Shown: positions 35,432 to 45,911, counted from the first letter of the stretch. The stretch is DNA of 64,000 bases from Bifidobacterium sp. ESL0769 (GCF_029395495.1 NZ_CP113918.1:1984001-2048000), one strand, 5' to 3'. Numbers and translations are program-made. The notes: generated by a model from the letters alone, not told the origin.

Positions 35432-37468
35432 TTATTCAACTTGCTCGGAAAGCTCCATCCATTCGGATTCGAGGGATTCGGACTCGGTGGAGTTGGCGGA
35501 GAGCTGCTCATTGAGCTTGCCCAAGCCGACGTAATCGGACGGGTCGTGAGCGGCCATTTTCTGCTCGATCTTCGACTTCTCAGTTTCGAGTTTTGCCAGT
35601 TTCCGCTCGATGGCCGAAAGACGACGAGTGGCGTCGTGAAAGGCTTTGCCGGTCAGTTTTTGCTCGCCGGATTGCGAATCGGAATCGACATTGTCACCGC
35701 TATCGCCTGCGTTTGCACTGGACGATTGAGCCTCAGACGTATTGCTCGAGGAAGATCCTTTACCCGATGACTTGGCACCGTGACTGCCGCCAACAACCTC
35801 ATCAAGGGTCTCGCCGTTTTCAATCTTGCGCACCATCTCTAGGTAATCGTCAACACCGCCGGGAAGATGACGAACTTTGCCACCAATCAGCGCGAACTGC
35901 TCGTCGGTCACACGTTCCAGCAGATAGCGGTCGTGGGAAACCACAATCAATGTGCCAGGCCATGAATCAAGCAGATCCTCCATAACAGCGAGCATGTCAG
36001 TATCGAGGTCGTTGCCGGGCTCGTCCAAAATCAGGACATTCGGCTCGTCCAGCAAAATCAGCAGCAGTTGCATACGACGCTTTTGACCACCGGAAAGGTC
36101 GCCAATCGGCGTCATCAACTGGGCAGCCGAGAAACCTAGCCGTTCCATCAACTGGCTGGTCGAAACCTCTTTGCCGTCGACCTCATAGGTCGGCTTGTAA
36201 CGGCTCAGCACTTCCTTGATCTTGTACTTGTTGAGTTTTTCCAACTCGTCAAGACGCTGCGAAAGCACCGCGAACTTCACGGTCTTGCCGATTTTCACAT
36301 GACCGGCCGTCGGGGTCAGCGTTCCATCGATAATCTTCAGCAACGTCGACTTGCCGGCACCGTTCGCACCGACAATGCCGAACCGATCGCCCGGGCCAAT
36401 CAGCCAAGTGACGTCATCAAGAATCTTTCGCCCGCTGACCGTCATCTTTTGCGCGGCGGACGTCGTTTCATCATCGTCAACAGCAAGCTCTACAGATCCG
36501 ATGACTTTCGGCTCTTCGTACAAAGCAGGAACGATATTGTTATTGTCGTCATCACTGCTTTCACCTTGAAGGTGCTCGAAAATCTGAGTCACGTCGTTCA
36601 AATCAACGACCTGCTTACCCAGCCGTGAAGTCGCCATCTGCTTCAATTGCAAGGTGTTGCGCATCGGCGGTACGTCGGCGATGAGCGCGTTGGCCTGTTT
36701 GACGTGGAACTTCTGCTTGGTGGCGCGGGCCCGAGCGCCGCGGGTCAGCCACGCCAGCTCCTTGCGTGCCAGGTTGCGCCGGCGTTCCTCGCGGATGTCG
36801 GCCTGCCGGTCGCGTTCGACGCGCTGGAGCATGTAGGCGCTGTAGCCACCCTCGAACGGATCGATCACCCCGTCGTGCACCTCCCACATCGATTCGCAGA
36901 CCTCGTCCAGGAACCAGCGGTCGTGGGTGACCAGCAACAACGCGCCCTGCCCCGAGGCCCAACGGTTCTTCAGGTGTTCCGCGAGCCAATGGATGGTGAC
37001 GATATCCAAATGATTCGTAGGCTCGTCGAGCGCAAGAATGTCCCAATCCTTCAGGAGCAGCCGCGTCAGATCGGCACGTCGGCGCTGGCCGCCGGAAAGC
37101 GAGCCGATCTTGGCATCAAGGCTCAAACCGCCAAGCAGCGCCTCCACGATTTCACGCGAACGGGTGTCGGAAGCCCATTGGTAATCTTCGCGCCCCTCGA
37201 GCGCAGCCTCGCGCACGGTAGCGTTGTCGTCAAGCGGATCACGCTGATCGAGCATGCCGAAGGTCAGCCCGTTGCGGGTGGTCACACGCCCGGAATCAGG
37301 CTGCTGCGTTCCGGCCAACAAGTGCAATAACGTGGATTTGCCGTCGCCGTTCTTGCCGACTATACCGATACGGTCGCCCTCGAAGACGCCCTGCGTCACA
37401 TCGGTAAAAATGGTTTTGGTGGCGAAATCAAGCGAAACGTGTTCAAGTCCCAAGTCATAAGTCGGCAT
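35432..37468 (-). CDS. ABC-F family ATPase (Uup-like)
   Basis: The 678-residue cytosolic protein has two nucleotide-binding domains and no membrane segments. Domain 1 has Walker A GKNGDGKST, signature LSGGQRRR and Walker B LALDEPTNHLD. Domain 2 has GANGAGKST, LSGGQKRR and LILDEPGNDLD. The linker (about 225-275) is Arg/Lys-rich. The C-terminus has a low-complexity Ser/Asn/Gly stretch (about 565-610) and a coiled coil ending in SEQVE, as in Uup. ABC-F proteins act on stalled ribosomes or DNA structures; a resistance role is possible but not indicated. Repeat cluster D lies upstream of its start. Confidence 0.92.
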   Translation of the reverse strand: MPTYDLGLEHVSLDFATKTIFTDVTQGVFEGDRIGIVGKNGDGKSTLLHLLAGTQQPDSGRVTTRNGLTFGMLDQRDPLDDNATVREAALEGREDYQWASDTRSREIVEALLGGLSLDAKIGSLSGGQRRRADLTRLLLKDWDILALDEPTNHLDIVTIHWLAEHLKNRWASGQGALLLVTHDRWFLDEVCESMWEVHDGVIDPFEGGYSAYMLQRVERDRQADIREERRRNLARKELAWLTRGARARATKQKFHVKQANALIADVPPMRNTLQLKQMATSRLGKQVVDLNDVTQIFEHLQGESSDDDNNNIVPALYEEPKVIGSVELAVDDDETTSAAQKMTVSGRKILDDVTWLIGPGDRFGIVGANGAGKSTLLKIIDGTLTPTAGHVKIGKTVKFAVLSQRLDELEKLNKYKIKEVLSRYKPTYEVDGKEVSTSQLMERLGFSAAQLMTPIGDLSGGQKRRMQLLLILLDEPNVLILDEPGNDLDTDMLAVMEDLLDSWPGTLIVVSHDRYLLERVTDEQFALIGGKVRHLPGGVDDYLEMVRKIENGETLDEVVGGSHGAKSSGKGSSSSNTSEAQSSSANAGDSGDNVDSDSQSGEQKLTGKAFHDATRRLSAIERKLAKLETEKSKIEQKMAAHDPSDYVGLGKLNEQLSANSTESESLESEWMELSEQVE

Positions 37469-37576
37469 AGTGATTCGATGGTATCGCTCGCTGCCAACAC
37501 CCTTCAGCCCGCAACCGAATCAGCTGTCGCATTGCTTGCGCACCCCCCACACATTGCCCGCTGTGCCAACCCCAAA

Positions 37577-37818
37577 GAACTGCAAAAGAAAAGCACCAGC
37601 TGACCCAAAATGATGCTTTTCTCACAGGTTCCGACCAGAATCAGTGCAAAAAGCACCTTTTTGGACACGTTTTAGTGCTTTTCCCACGGGTTATCCCAAA
37701 ACCAGTGCGAAAAGCACCATTTCAGCCCCGTTTTAGCGCTTTTCCCACGGATTCAGGGCGAAGTCGAGGAGAAAAGCACCATTTCGACCTCGTTTTGGCG
37801 TTTTTCTCATGGGTTTAG
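37577..37818. repeat. Palindromic repeat cluster D (4 units of the GAAAAGCAC family)
   Basis: Four units lie at about 37577-37631, 37638-37692, 37698-37753 and 37760-37818 in the 351-bp spacer upstream of the ABC-F gene and downstream of the amidotransferase. The third begins AAACCAGTGCGAAAAGCACC. Right arms vary (GATGCTTTTCTC, GTGCTTTTCCC, GCGCTTTTCCC, GCGTTTTTCTC), so this is the most diverged cluster. The last unit ends one base from the amidotransferase stop codon. Confidence 0.85.
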
Positions 37819-37819
37819 G

Positions 37820-38536
37820 TCATTCGCTCATCGCGCGGGCACTGGCGGCGCAACGCACGGCGAAAGCGGAGAAGACCTGCTCGGCAAGTGGCTGCAACTC
37901 GACGTCGTAGCGCTTGAAATCCTCGCGAATCTTCGCAATCTCGCTTTTCTTCATGCCTTTGACCATGGAAGGCTCGTTGAGCCATTCGTCCAGCAGCGTC
38001 GGCGTGACCTCGAGGTGAAATTGCAGCCCAAGCGCGCTTTTATAGCAGAACGCCTGGTTTTCGGTATATTTTGACGACGCGAGAAGCTGCCCGCCCTCGG
38101 GCACGGAAACGACGTCGTTATGCCAGTTGAGCACATTGATCTGGTCGGTCCACATCGGGAACCAATCGTTTTTGGCGACGCGCTTGATTGGTGCGAACCC
38201 GATTTCCGAGCACTTTCCGCTCTGCAGCTTGCCACCGAGCGCCGTGGAAATAATCTGGTGGCCAAGGCAGATGCCAAGCACCGGTTTGCCGGCCTTCACG
38301 GCCTTGCGCACCAGTTTCGCTTCGGTTTTCAGCCCCGGAAATTCTTTGTAATCCTGCGCCCCCATCGGTCCGCCCATCACGACGAGCCCGGCGATTTCTT
38401 CGCTTTTCGGCACGTCAGGGTCCGCATCAGCCGCAATGCTCAACGTCTCACTGGCCATACCGAGATCGTCAAGATTATCAAGGATTCGTCCTGGCTTCTC
38501 ACAGGAGACATGTTGCAGAATAAGCACTTTCGGCAT
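37820..38536 (-). CDS. Class I glutamine amidotransferase domain protein
   Basis: The start at 38536 is chosen over ATG two codons earlier and a longer frame beyond. The 238-residue protein is a stand-alone GATase1 domain: oxyanion strand LVVMGGPMGA, nucleophile Cys90 in GICLGHQ, and His174 and Glu176 in LQFHLEVTP. It resembles the GMP-synthase-like free-standing amidotransferases, whose natural acceptor is usually unknown. The 3' end runs directly into repeat cluster D. It is divergent from cysS. Confidence 0.9.
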   Translation of the reverse strand: MPKVLILQHVSCEKPGRILDNLDDLGMASETLSIAADADPDVPKSEEIAGLVVMGGPMGAQDYKEFPGLKTEAKLVRKAVKAGKPVLGICLGHQIISTALGGKLQSGKCSEIGFAPIKRVAKNDWFPMWTDQINVLNWHNDVVSVPEGGQLLASSKYTENQAFCYKSALGLQFHLEVTPTLLDEWLNEPSMVKGMKKSEIAKIREDFKRYDVELQPLAEQVFSAFAVRCAASARAMSE

Positions 38537-38644
38537 CGTCATGATTCCATTGTGGCATTTCGTCACCCCAAATTTATAACGATTGACTTCCAGCGAACGA
38601 AACCTATCCATTTTTGTCGGCTAAACCCAATATTCTTGATTATT

Positions 38645-40486
38645 ATGGAAAACGCCACGAAACCGCAGAATTCCAACCTTTCCGGAACAGACCAGCCAAA
38701 GGCTCTCTCTAAAGCTGCCAACAATCTGAGACTTTACAACACGGCCACACACGAAGTGTCCGCGTTCACACCGATTGTGCCTGGTAAAGTGGGCATTTAC
38801 GTCTGCGGTGCCACGGTGCAAAGTTCGCCGCATATCGGTCATATTCGCGCCGCCGTCGCCTTCGACATCGTCCGTCGTTGGCTCAAAAAGCTGGGCTACG
38901 AAGTCACTTTCATCCGCAATGTCACCGATATCGACGATAAGATTTTGGACAAGGCAGCGGCTGCCGGCCAGCAATGGTGGGCGCGCGCCTATTATTATGA
39001 GCGGGAATTCACCCACGCCTACGACACGCTCGGCGTGCTTCCCCCAACCTACGAACCCCGCGCCACCGGTCATATCGGCGACATGGTTGATTTAATCCAA
39101 CGCCTTGTCGACCGCGGTCACGCCTACGTCATCACTGACGCCAACGGCGAGCCGACCGGCAATGTATTCTTCGACGTGGCCAGCTGGCCGCATTACGGCG
39201 AACTGACCCATCAAAAGCAGACTTCCGATTTTGATTCCGCGGCAGCTGTGGCCGATGAAATGGGCCCGAGCGTCGACCAGTCCGGCGACGACAAATACAA
39301 TCCTGCCGACCCTGCAGATTACTCCCCCGACAAGCACGATCCACGCGATTTCGCGCTTTGGAAGGCTTCGAAGCCGAGCGACCCCGAGACTGCCCGTTGG
39401 AAGACGCCGTTCGGCACCGGTCGCCCTGGCTGGCATATCGAATGCTCGGCGATGAGCCACCGCTACCTCGACGGCATGTTCGATATCCATGGCGGCGGGC
39501 TCGATCTGCGCTTCCCCCACCACGAAAATGAGATGGCGCAAACTCGCGCAGCCGGCTACGAATCCGCCAACGTGTGGATGCACTCGGCATGGGTGACGGC
39601 CAAGGGCGAAAAGATGTCGAAGTCGCTGGGCAACGGCCTTTCCGTGCCGAGCGTACTAGCGGATAATTCAGCGTGGGTAGTGCGTTACGCGTTGGGCGGC
39701 GTGCAATATCGCTCGATGCTCGAGTGGAGCGACCAGACGCTCGCCGAAGCGAAGTCCGCCTACGAGCGCATCAGCAATTTCATCGGCCGCGCCGGCAAGG
39801 CTCTGGGTACCGACGGCCAGCCAAGCCGCGAGAAAGTCGAAGCCGTCAGGGCCGACCAGCTTCCGGCCGATTTCGTGGAGGCCATGAACGAAGACATCAA
39901 CGTTTCGGGTGCCACCGCCGCAATTTTCACCACCATCCGACACGGCAATTCGCTGGCTGACAAGCTTGAGTCGGAGCAGGGCAACCAAAGCACTGACATG
40001 TTGGACGATGCCGATATGATCGCTTTGACCGACGAATTCCGCCAGGTCCTCGAAGAGACCAGCGAGCGCTATGCCGATATGCCCAAAGAGGCCATTCAGA
40101 ACGACGCGAAGGCCCGGTTCGCCTTCACACACGGCAATGTTCCCTCCGAAATCATCGACGCGCTGACCTCCCGGGTAGCTCTTCAGGAGACGTTGCTCTC
40201 GGTGCGCGCGATGCTCGATACTTTAGGTCTGGACCCGTTGGCCGAGCCTTGGAACGCCGGGGCTTCCGAAAGCAGCGCCGGTGCTCAGAACGCCAACGGC
40301 AGCTCCAGCACCGAAGCCGAACGCAAGTTGCTCGACAACCTGATCGGCTATCAGCTCGCCGCCCGCAACGCCGCCCGCAAGGCCAAGAACTTCGAGAAGG
40401 CCGATAAGATTCGCAATGCTCTTGCCGCCATGGGCGTGATAGTCGAAGACAAGCCTACCGGTTCCACCTGGAGTCTGAAGTCCTGA
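38645..40486 (+). CDS. cysS: Cysteinyl-tRNA synthetase
   Basis: The 613-residue class I synthetase charges tRNA-Cys. It has the zinc cysteine in [12 protein letters not shown]-type [33 protein letters not shown] with further zinc ligands, and KMSKS in [12 protein letters not shown]. Acidic inserts (about 200-230 and 450-500) make it longer than the usual ~460. No ribosome-binding site precedes the ATG; TATTCT at 38631-38636 would start transcription at or just before it, so the mRNA is probably leaderless. Confidence 0.97.
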   Translation: MENATKPQNSNLSGTDQPKALSKAANNLRLYNTATHEVSAFTPIVPGKVGIYVCGATVQSSPHIGHIRAAVAFDIVRRWLKKLGYEVTFIRNVTDIDDKILDKAAAAGQQWWARAYYYEREFTHAYDTLGVLPPTYEPRATGHIGDMVDLIQRLVDRGHAYVITDANGEPTGNVFFDVASWPHYGELTHQKQTSDFDSAAAVADEMGPSVDQSGDDKYNPADPADYSPDKHDPRDFALWKASKPSDPETARWKTPFGTGRPGWHIECSAMSHRYLDGMFDIHGGGLDLRFPHHENEMAQTRAAGYESANVWMHSAWVTAKGEKMSKSLGNGLSVPSVLADNSAWVVRYALGGVQYRSMLEWSDQTLAEAKSAYERISNFIGRAGKALGTDGQPSREKVEAVRADQLPADFVEAMNEDINVSGATAAIFTTIRHGNSLADKLESEQGNQSTDMLDDADMIALTDEFRQVLEETSERYADMPKEAIQNDAKARFAFTHGNVPSEIIDALTSRVALQETLLSVRAMLDTLGLDPLAEPWNAGASESSAGAQNANGSSSTEAERKLLDNLIGYQLAARNAARKAKNFEKADKIRNALAAMGVIVEDKPTGSTWSLKS

Positions 40487-40727
40487 GGCAGCATCCTGCC
40501 GACAGTACGAAAGATATTACAAATGACGGTTATTTCCCAATAAATTATTCATCGCTATTTTCATAACCGGATTTATTAATAAGTAATATAAATTATTACA
40601 ATTGACTTGCATTCCCTGCAATTTTGTCGTACAGTTGCTTACTGTTATTCGAATATAATAATCCCTATTTATAAATCAATTTTGAGGATTATTTGACGAT
40701 GGTAAGAGTGAGAGAACAAGGGAAGCA

Positions 40728-42950
40728 ATGATGAATCGCAAGATTAAAACGATATTCGCAACTGCGGTGGCCGCGGCGACGCTACTGGCACCCGCCATCG
40801 CGCAAGCGGATCCCGCCGAACCAAGCGAGCAACCACAAAAGAGCACAGGTAGCACACAAGCTTCAGGAGCCGCAACCTCGGCACCAGGCGTCTCGGCATC
40901 CGCGCCTGAAACTTCGTCATCTGAAACTAGCGGGACCAGCGCATCTGGGTCGTCGTCTACAAGCGCGACGCCCGCCACCGGAACTCTAACACCCAAATCG
41001 AAATCGTCCTCGGCCGCAATCCTGCCCTCTTCGCCGCTCCACAGCGACAAGACCCCCGGCATAGCGACACGAGGCCTGGAACCCAGCGCCCAAGGCGGCG
41101 AGTGCAGTGACACCGGAGCCATGAGCCACGGCTATTGGACTTTGGCACCCAGCGCCGAATACGGCGGAGAATGTACGCTGACTTTCACGGCCAACGACCC
41201 CATCCATGAAAACGACTTTAACGGCTTGCAATCCTATCCCGACTGGATGGTCGCCTCATCGACAGGCTACGGCCCCTATTCACATTTTGGAACAAGAAAT
41301 GCCCGTTCCGCAGGTTTTATGCTCAATCCATCGCGGGTACAGGAATTCGGAGAGGCCGAGCACATCGTCTTCGAAGGCCCCGGCAAAACCAAGCTTCCAG
41401 AAAATGCGGCTTTCATGTTTGGCGATTGGGGATGCGCCGGCAGCGGTTATTCCGGTTGCGGACTCAAAAGCTTCAAGAGCAATAACGCCCTCGACACAAG
41501 CCACACCACCAGCATGCGAGGAATGTTCCAGGCTGGAACACAACTGACGAATCTTGACATGAGCGGATGGAACACCGGCAGGCTTGAAAACATATACTCG
41601 ATGTTCGATATAACCGGCCTCACCGATTTGGATTTGAGCGGCTGGGACACCCACTCTCTCACGCAGATGCACCAGGCATTCTTTAACACGTCCAAGCTCA
41701 AGACCTTGAATCTCAGTGGCTGGGACACCAGCAATGTGACCGATACAGGAAATATGTTCATGGGAAGCGGGCTTCAAACATTGACCGTCGGCCCCAAAAC
41801 CGACGTCATCGATTTGAGCGATCTCGGCAATGCCAACTGGTTGAAAGTCACCCGTCTGTCTACCGGCACCTCCGGAACCACACAGGAAGTCACCGACTCC
41901 ACCCCACAGACCACGGCGGAACTCCAGGCAAGCCTGACCACCAATCCCGCCCGCGCAGGCACCTATACGCATGTGAACAACGAGAGCCATTCGCTCAACC
42001 TCAACGCCAACCTTCCCGCAGGCTACACGGCAAGCGCTGCAGCCAGCGGATATACCGATGATGGCAGCGGCAACCTCTCACGGAGCGCGTTTGACACGAG
42101 CGCCCAAAACGTCCCGTTCCCTACATACGATACCGCGCAAGTTCTGACCAATCGCGGCAGCAAGCGCAACATCACCCGAACGGATGGGTCTACGTTGACC
42201 CTGCCCACCGCAGACCCATACACGCTCACCGCTCCTTCGCCGACGAGTGACACCTACACGCTGTTGGGCTGGAGCACTACTCCAACGGCCACCACCGCCG
42301 ACCATCACAACGGTGACACAATCAGCCTCGCCAGTGCTGACGTAACGCTCTACGCGATCTGGAAGAAGGACGCCAGGCCCGTCCACGTCACGCCTCCCAG
42401 CACTTCACCTTCCGTGCCTTCCGGGCCTTCCGAGTCAGGCAGCGCTTCCGGCTCATCCACCTCGACTTCCGGTTCAGGCACAAGTGCAAGCGGAGCGAGC
42501 GGCATAATCTCCTATCCCGCCGCCCAAGGTCCGACCTCTGCCGCAGCCGGCGCGGTCGCATCGCCTTCAGCGCCTACTCTGGCCCCCGCCGCACGTCTCT
42601 TTGCAGCAGCCCCGGGCATCTCAACCACCGGTCCGGCAGTACCTGGTACTGGTGACCACACCCTCAACGGTGCTTCCCCGAACGCTTCCGGCGAGACCCC
42701 GAAAGAAAAGATCTGCAAGATCACCTACTACGGCGAAGGCTCCGTGGCCCCCGCAGCGGTAATCTGCAAGAACGACAACAAGAAGTCCGTCGTAAGCGCA
42801 GTACCCGACGCAGCCACTCGGACCGCACTAGCTCCAGCATGGCTTTTTATGCTCGTACTTGCCGTCTTGTTCTTCGCGATCATGTTCCTCTACCAGCGCC
42901 GCAACGCGTTCTTCGCCGCACAACACCGCGCCGCAGCAACCACTGACTAA
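40728..42950 (+). CDS. BspA-type repeat surface protein
   Basis: The 740-residue protein has a signal peptide (KIKTIFATAVAAATLLAPAIAQA) and a Ser/Thr/Ala-rich stretch (about 35-115). Then come DUF285/BspA-like repeats (about 235-350) of the form MFxxxxxLTxLDLSGWDTSNV, and a region with LNANLPAGYTASAAASGYTD. An InlB-like repeat (YTLLGWSTTPTATTAD...VTLYAIW, about 500-545) and another Ser/Ala/Pro linker follow. One membrane helix (APAWLFMLVLAVLFFAIMFLY) precedes a basic tail. No LPXTG motif is present. BspA-like repeats bind host or bacterial surface proteins. GGGAAGCA precedes the ATG; the adjacent Met at 40731 is an alternative. Confidence 0.88.
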   Translation: MMNRKIKTIFATAVAAATLLAPAIAQADPAEPSEQPQKSTGSTQASGAATSAPGVSASAPETSSSETSGTSASGSSSTSATPATGTLTPKSKSSSAAILPSSPLHSDKTPGIATRGLEPSAQGGECSDTGAMSHGYWTLAPSAEYGGECTLTFTANDPIHENDFNGLQSYPDWMVASSTGYGPYSHFGTRNARSAGFMLNPSRVQEFGEAEHIVFEGPGKTKLPENAAFMFGDWGCAGSGYSGCGLKSFKSNNALDTSHTTSMRGMFQAGTQLTNLDMSGWNTGRLENIYSMFDITGLTDLDLSGWDTHSLTQMHQAFFNTSKLKTLNLSGWDTSNVTDTGNMFMGSGLQTLTVGPKTDVIDLSDLGNANWLKVTRLSTGTSGTTQEVTDSTPQTTAELQASLTTNPARAGTYTHVNNESHSLNLNANLPAGYTASAAASGYTDDGSGNLSRSAFDTSAQNVPFPTYDTAQVLTNRGSKRNITRTDGSTLTLPTADPYTLTAPSPTSDTYTLLGWSTTPTATTADHHNGDTISLASADVTLYAIWKKDARPVHVTPPSTSPSVPSGPSESGSASGSSTSTSGSGTSASGASGIISYPAAQGPTSAAAGAVASPSAPTLAPAARLFAAAPGISTTGPAVPGTGDHTLNGASPNASGETPKEKICKITYYGEGSVAPAAVICKNDNKKSVVSAVPDAATRTALAPAWLFMLVLAVLFFAIMFLYQRRNAFFAAQHRAAATTD

Positions 42951-43019
42951 CAGGCAACCAGTCGCAACCCGCTGATTCACAGGTCAACGATGAATAACAG
43001 AAGGTTGCGCTCCCAGTAA

Positions 43020-43064
43020 AAGAAGCTCCGCCCAGTTTTGAACTGAGTCGGAGCTTCTTTTTTC
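43020..43064 (+). terminator. Terminator of the BspA-like gene
   Basis: AAGAAGCTCCG and CGGAGCTTCTT form an 11-bp stem, followed by TTTTC, 70 bp past the stop. Confidence 0.9.
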
Positions 43065-43093
43065 TCCCTACGAACCGCTAGAATTAAGACATT

Positions 43094-44755
43094 ATGGCAG
43101 CATTCAGTTCTTTGACAGACAAGCTCTCCAACGCGTTCAAGCACCTGAAGAGCAAAGGCAAACTTTCCGAGGCGGATATTGACGGGACGATCCGCGAGAT
43201 TCGTCGCGCATTGCTCGACGCCGATGTGGCGCTCGACGTGGTGCGCTCCTTCACTTCCCGCGTGCGCGAACGTGCGTTGGGCGAAGAGGTTTCACAGGCG
43301 CTGAACCCCGCGCAGCAGGTGGTGAAGATCGTCAACGACGAGCTGACGCAGATTCTCGGCGCCGGCGTCGATCGCCCGCTGAACTTCGCCAAGAACCCGC
43401 CGACTATCATCATGCTGGCCGGTCTTCAGGGCGCCGGTAAGACGACGTTGGCAGGCAAGCTTGGCTATTGGCTGAAAGACGCCGGCCACACCCCGCTTCT
43501 GGTCGCGGCCGATTTGCAGCGCCCGAACGCCGTCACCCAGCTGCAGGTGGTCGGCGAGCGCGCGGACGTGCCGGTTTATGCTCCCGAGAAGGGCGTGCAG
43601 TCCGACGGCGGCGAGGCCGTGGCGGCCCCCGGTCAGACCAGCGGGGACCCGGTGAAAGTCGCACGCGATTCGATTCAGTACGCCAAAGACAAACTGTATG
43701 ACACAGTCATCATCGATACCGCCGGCCGTTTGGGCGTCGACGAAGAGCTGATGAAGCAGGCTCGTGACATCCGCGACGCCGTGAACCCCAATGAGATTCT
43801 CTTCGTCATCGACGCGATGATCGGTCAGGACGCAGTGCAGACCGCCGAAGCCTTCAACAAGGGCGTAGACTTCACCGGCGTGGTGCTCTCCAAGCTCGAT
43901 GGCGACGCGCGAGGCGGCGCAGCGCTTTCCGTCGCATCCGTCACCGGCAAGCCGATTTTGTTCGTCTCCAACGGCGAGGGGCTCAAAGACTTCGAGGTCT
44001 TCCACCCCGACCGCATGGCCTCCCGCATCCTCGACATGGGCGATATTTTGACGCTCATCGAGCAGGCGCAGAAGGAGTTCGACGAGCAGGAGGCGATTCA
44101 GTCCGCCAAGAAGATGGCGAAGGGCACCTATGGCCTCGACGACTTCATGGAGCAGCTCGAGCAGGTGCGTAAGCTCGGCTCGATGAAAAGCCTGCTTGGC
44201 ATGATTCCCGGCATGGCCGCGCACCGCAAGGAACTCGAAGCGCTTGACGAGCACGAAATCGACCGCACCGAAGCCATCATCCATTCAATGACTCCGGCCG
44301 AGCGTCGCGATCCATCCATCATCGACGGCTCCCGTCGCGCCCGCATCGCCTACGGTTCCGGCAACACGGTTTCGTCGGTCAATGGTCTGCTGCAACGTTT
44401 CGAACAAGCGGCCAAGATGATGAAGCGCATGACCAACAAAGTCGGTGGCGGCATTCCCGGCATGGGAGGTCCGGCCATGGGAGGCGGCTACGGCGGCAAA
44501 AAGGGCAAGAAAGGCAAGAAGAAGGGCAAGTCCAAGTCCGGCAACCCGATGAAGCGCGAGGCCGAAGAAAAAGCATTGCGCGCCAAGCTTGCCGGCAAGA
44601 AGAACTCCGGCGGCTCGGCTTTTGCCAAGAAACCTCAGAACCCTGCACTTCCGGCAGGCCTGCAAGAAGCCATGGACGCGGCTGGCACCAACGAGAACGG
44701 CACCCCGAACCTTCCGCCGAACTTCGGTGGCGGCTTGGCCGGTCTGCTCGGCTGA
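43094..44755 (+). CDS. ffh: Signal recognition particle protein Ffh
   Basis: This SRP GTPase targets membrane proteins to the translocon with 4.5S RNA. The NG domain has GLQGAGKTTLAGKL, DTAGRLGVDEELM and SKLDGDARGGAALS. The Met-rich M domain covers about 330-430. It is 553 residues, longer than most Ffh (~450), because of a Gly/Lys-rich tail (GKKGKKGKKKGK) and a further C-terminal extension. TAGAAT at 43079-43084 lies just 9 nt before the ATG and no ribosome-binding site is visible, so it is probably leaderless. The next gene follows 16 bp later. Confidence 0.97.
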   Translation: MAAFSSLTDKLSNAFKHLKSKGKLSEADIDGTIREIRRALLDADVALDVVRSFTSRVRERALGEEVSQALNPAQQVVKIVNDELTQILGAGVDRPLNFAKNPPTIIMLAGLQGAGKTTLAGKLGYWLKDAGHTPLLVAADLQRPNAVTQLQVVGERADVPVYAPEKGVQSDGGEAVAAPGQTSGDPVKVARDSIQYAKDKLYDTVIIDTAGRLGVDEELMKQARDIRDAVNPNEILFVIDAMIGQDAVQTAEAFNKGVDFTGVVLSKLDGDARGGAALSVASVTGKPILFVSNGEGLKDFEVFHPDRMASRILDMGDILTLIEQAQKEFDEQEAIQSAKKMAKGTYGLDDFMEQLEQVRKLGSMKSLLGMIPGMAAHRKELEALDEHEIDRTEAIIHSMTPAERRDPSIIDGSRRARIAYGSGNTVSSVNGLLQRFEQAAKMMKRMTNKVGGGIPGMGGPAMGGGYGGKKGKKGKKKGKSKSGNPMKREAEEKALRAKLAGKKNSGGSAFAKKPQNPALPAGLQEAMDAAGTNENGTPNLPPNFGGGLAGLLG

Positions 44756-44771
44756 ACCGCGAATAGGTCTC

Positions 44772-45911
44772 ATGGCTATAGCTCTATCCATACCGCTGGG
44801 TCTCATCGCCCTGTGGTGGGCGTTGCGTTTTCTGCCTGCAGGCGCGGACGGGTACGGCCCGTTGCCATATCTCATCGCGTTCGTCCGCTTTCTGTGGATG
44901 CCGTCAGCATTGGTCTTGGCAGTAGCGCTTGCTTCCCGGCATTGGATTATCGCTGTTTTCGCCGCGATATTGATATTGCTTACCGGCGTATTCGTTTCGC
45001 CTTGGTACAGGAAACGCAATATTCCCACCAACTCCGCCAACTCAAAGAAGTTGGCCGGTAATCTAGTAACCCAAAATACCAATAATCCCCATACAGTAAT
45101 GACACTGAACTGCCGTTACGGACTGGCCGACCCGCAGGCCATCGTCGACGCCGTACGTGGCAATAATGTATCCATATTGGCTTTGCAGGAACTTACGCCA
45201 GACCTCGTCGCCGCGCTCGACAAAGCGGGATTGAACACGCTGCTCCCATACTGCCAATTGGGCAAAGCACAGGAAAGCGACAACGGCGGATTCAACGGCA
45301 TCTACTCACGCACCCAACCCGACGCGCAAGCAGGCAACGCGATCGACATCGCCGCCGCCGACGTGCCGAGCATCATCGTGGGAAATGTGGCGTACTTCAG
45401 CGCGCATCCCAAATCGCCGATGCGCGGGTGTCGGGAATGGTCACTCGGCATCAGGAGGCTGGCCGAACTCATCAACCGAGACGTATTCGCTATCGGACAG
45501 AGCTCCTCCAAAACGACCGATGCCGAAGCCGACCACAACCCCGTCGCCAGTGCGCACGTGGCAATGTCAGGGACAATACCGATAGAGACCACTGCTACTG
45601 AGCCGAATGCCTCGACGACTACGGCAACAACGACGCCATCCGCCCCCACACGCGCCACCGTCATTATGGGCGACCTCAACTCCAACCTCGACCATCCCAG
45701 CTTCCGCAAGCTGCTCAACTCCGGCTTCACCGATGCCGGTCTCGGCATCTCGCACAGCGGCGCCGCGAGCTTCCCGACCTGGTTACGTTGGCCCCGCCTC
45801 GAACTGGATCACGTTCTGGCAACGCCAGAAATCAACATATCTTCGGTACAAACGACCAACATCCCCGGCAGCGACCATCTTGCCTTGCTTGTGCACCTTG
45901 CTCACACGTAA
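44772..45911 (+). CDS. Membrane-anchored endonuclease/exonuclease/phosphatase family protein
   Basis: The 379-residue protein begins with two or three hydrophobic segments (about 5-20, 30-55 and 60-75) and then an EEP domain facing outward. EEP motifs: TLNCRYGLADPQAIVDAVR, ILALQELTP with the metal Glu, VIMGDLNSN and the final GSDHLALLV with the catalytic Asp-His. A Thr/Ser/Ala-rich insert (about 235-295) lies inside the domain. Members include nucleases and lipid or sugar phosphatases; substrate unknown. It is 16 bp after ffh and probably co-transcribed. Confidence 0.88.
   Translation: MAIALSIPLGLIALWWALRFLPAGADGYGPLPYLIAFVRFLWMPSALVLAVALASRHWIIAVFAAILILLTGVFVSPWYRKRNIPTNSANSKKLAGNLVTQNTNNPHTVMTLNCRYGLADPQAIVDAVRGNNVSILALQELTPDLVAALDKAGLNTLLPYCQLGKAQESDNGGFNGIYSRTQPDAQAGNAIDIAAADVPSIIVGNVAYFSAHPKSPMRGCREWSLGIRRLAELINRDVFAIGQSSSKTTDAEADHNPVASAHVAMSGTIPIETTATEPNASTTTATTTPSAPTRATVIMGDLNSNLDHPSFRKLLNSGFTDAGLGISHSGAASFPTWLRWPRLELDHVLATPEINISSVQTTNIPGSDHLALLVHLAHT

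Noticed and set aside
29105..42950. Sortase-anchored cell-wall proteins
   Set aside because: Neither the LRR nor the BspA-like protein has an LPXTG-type motif before its C-terminal helix, so wall linkage by sortase is not supported.
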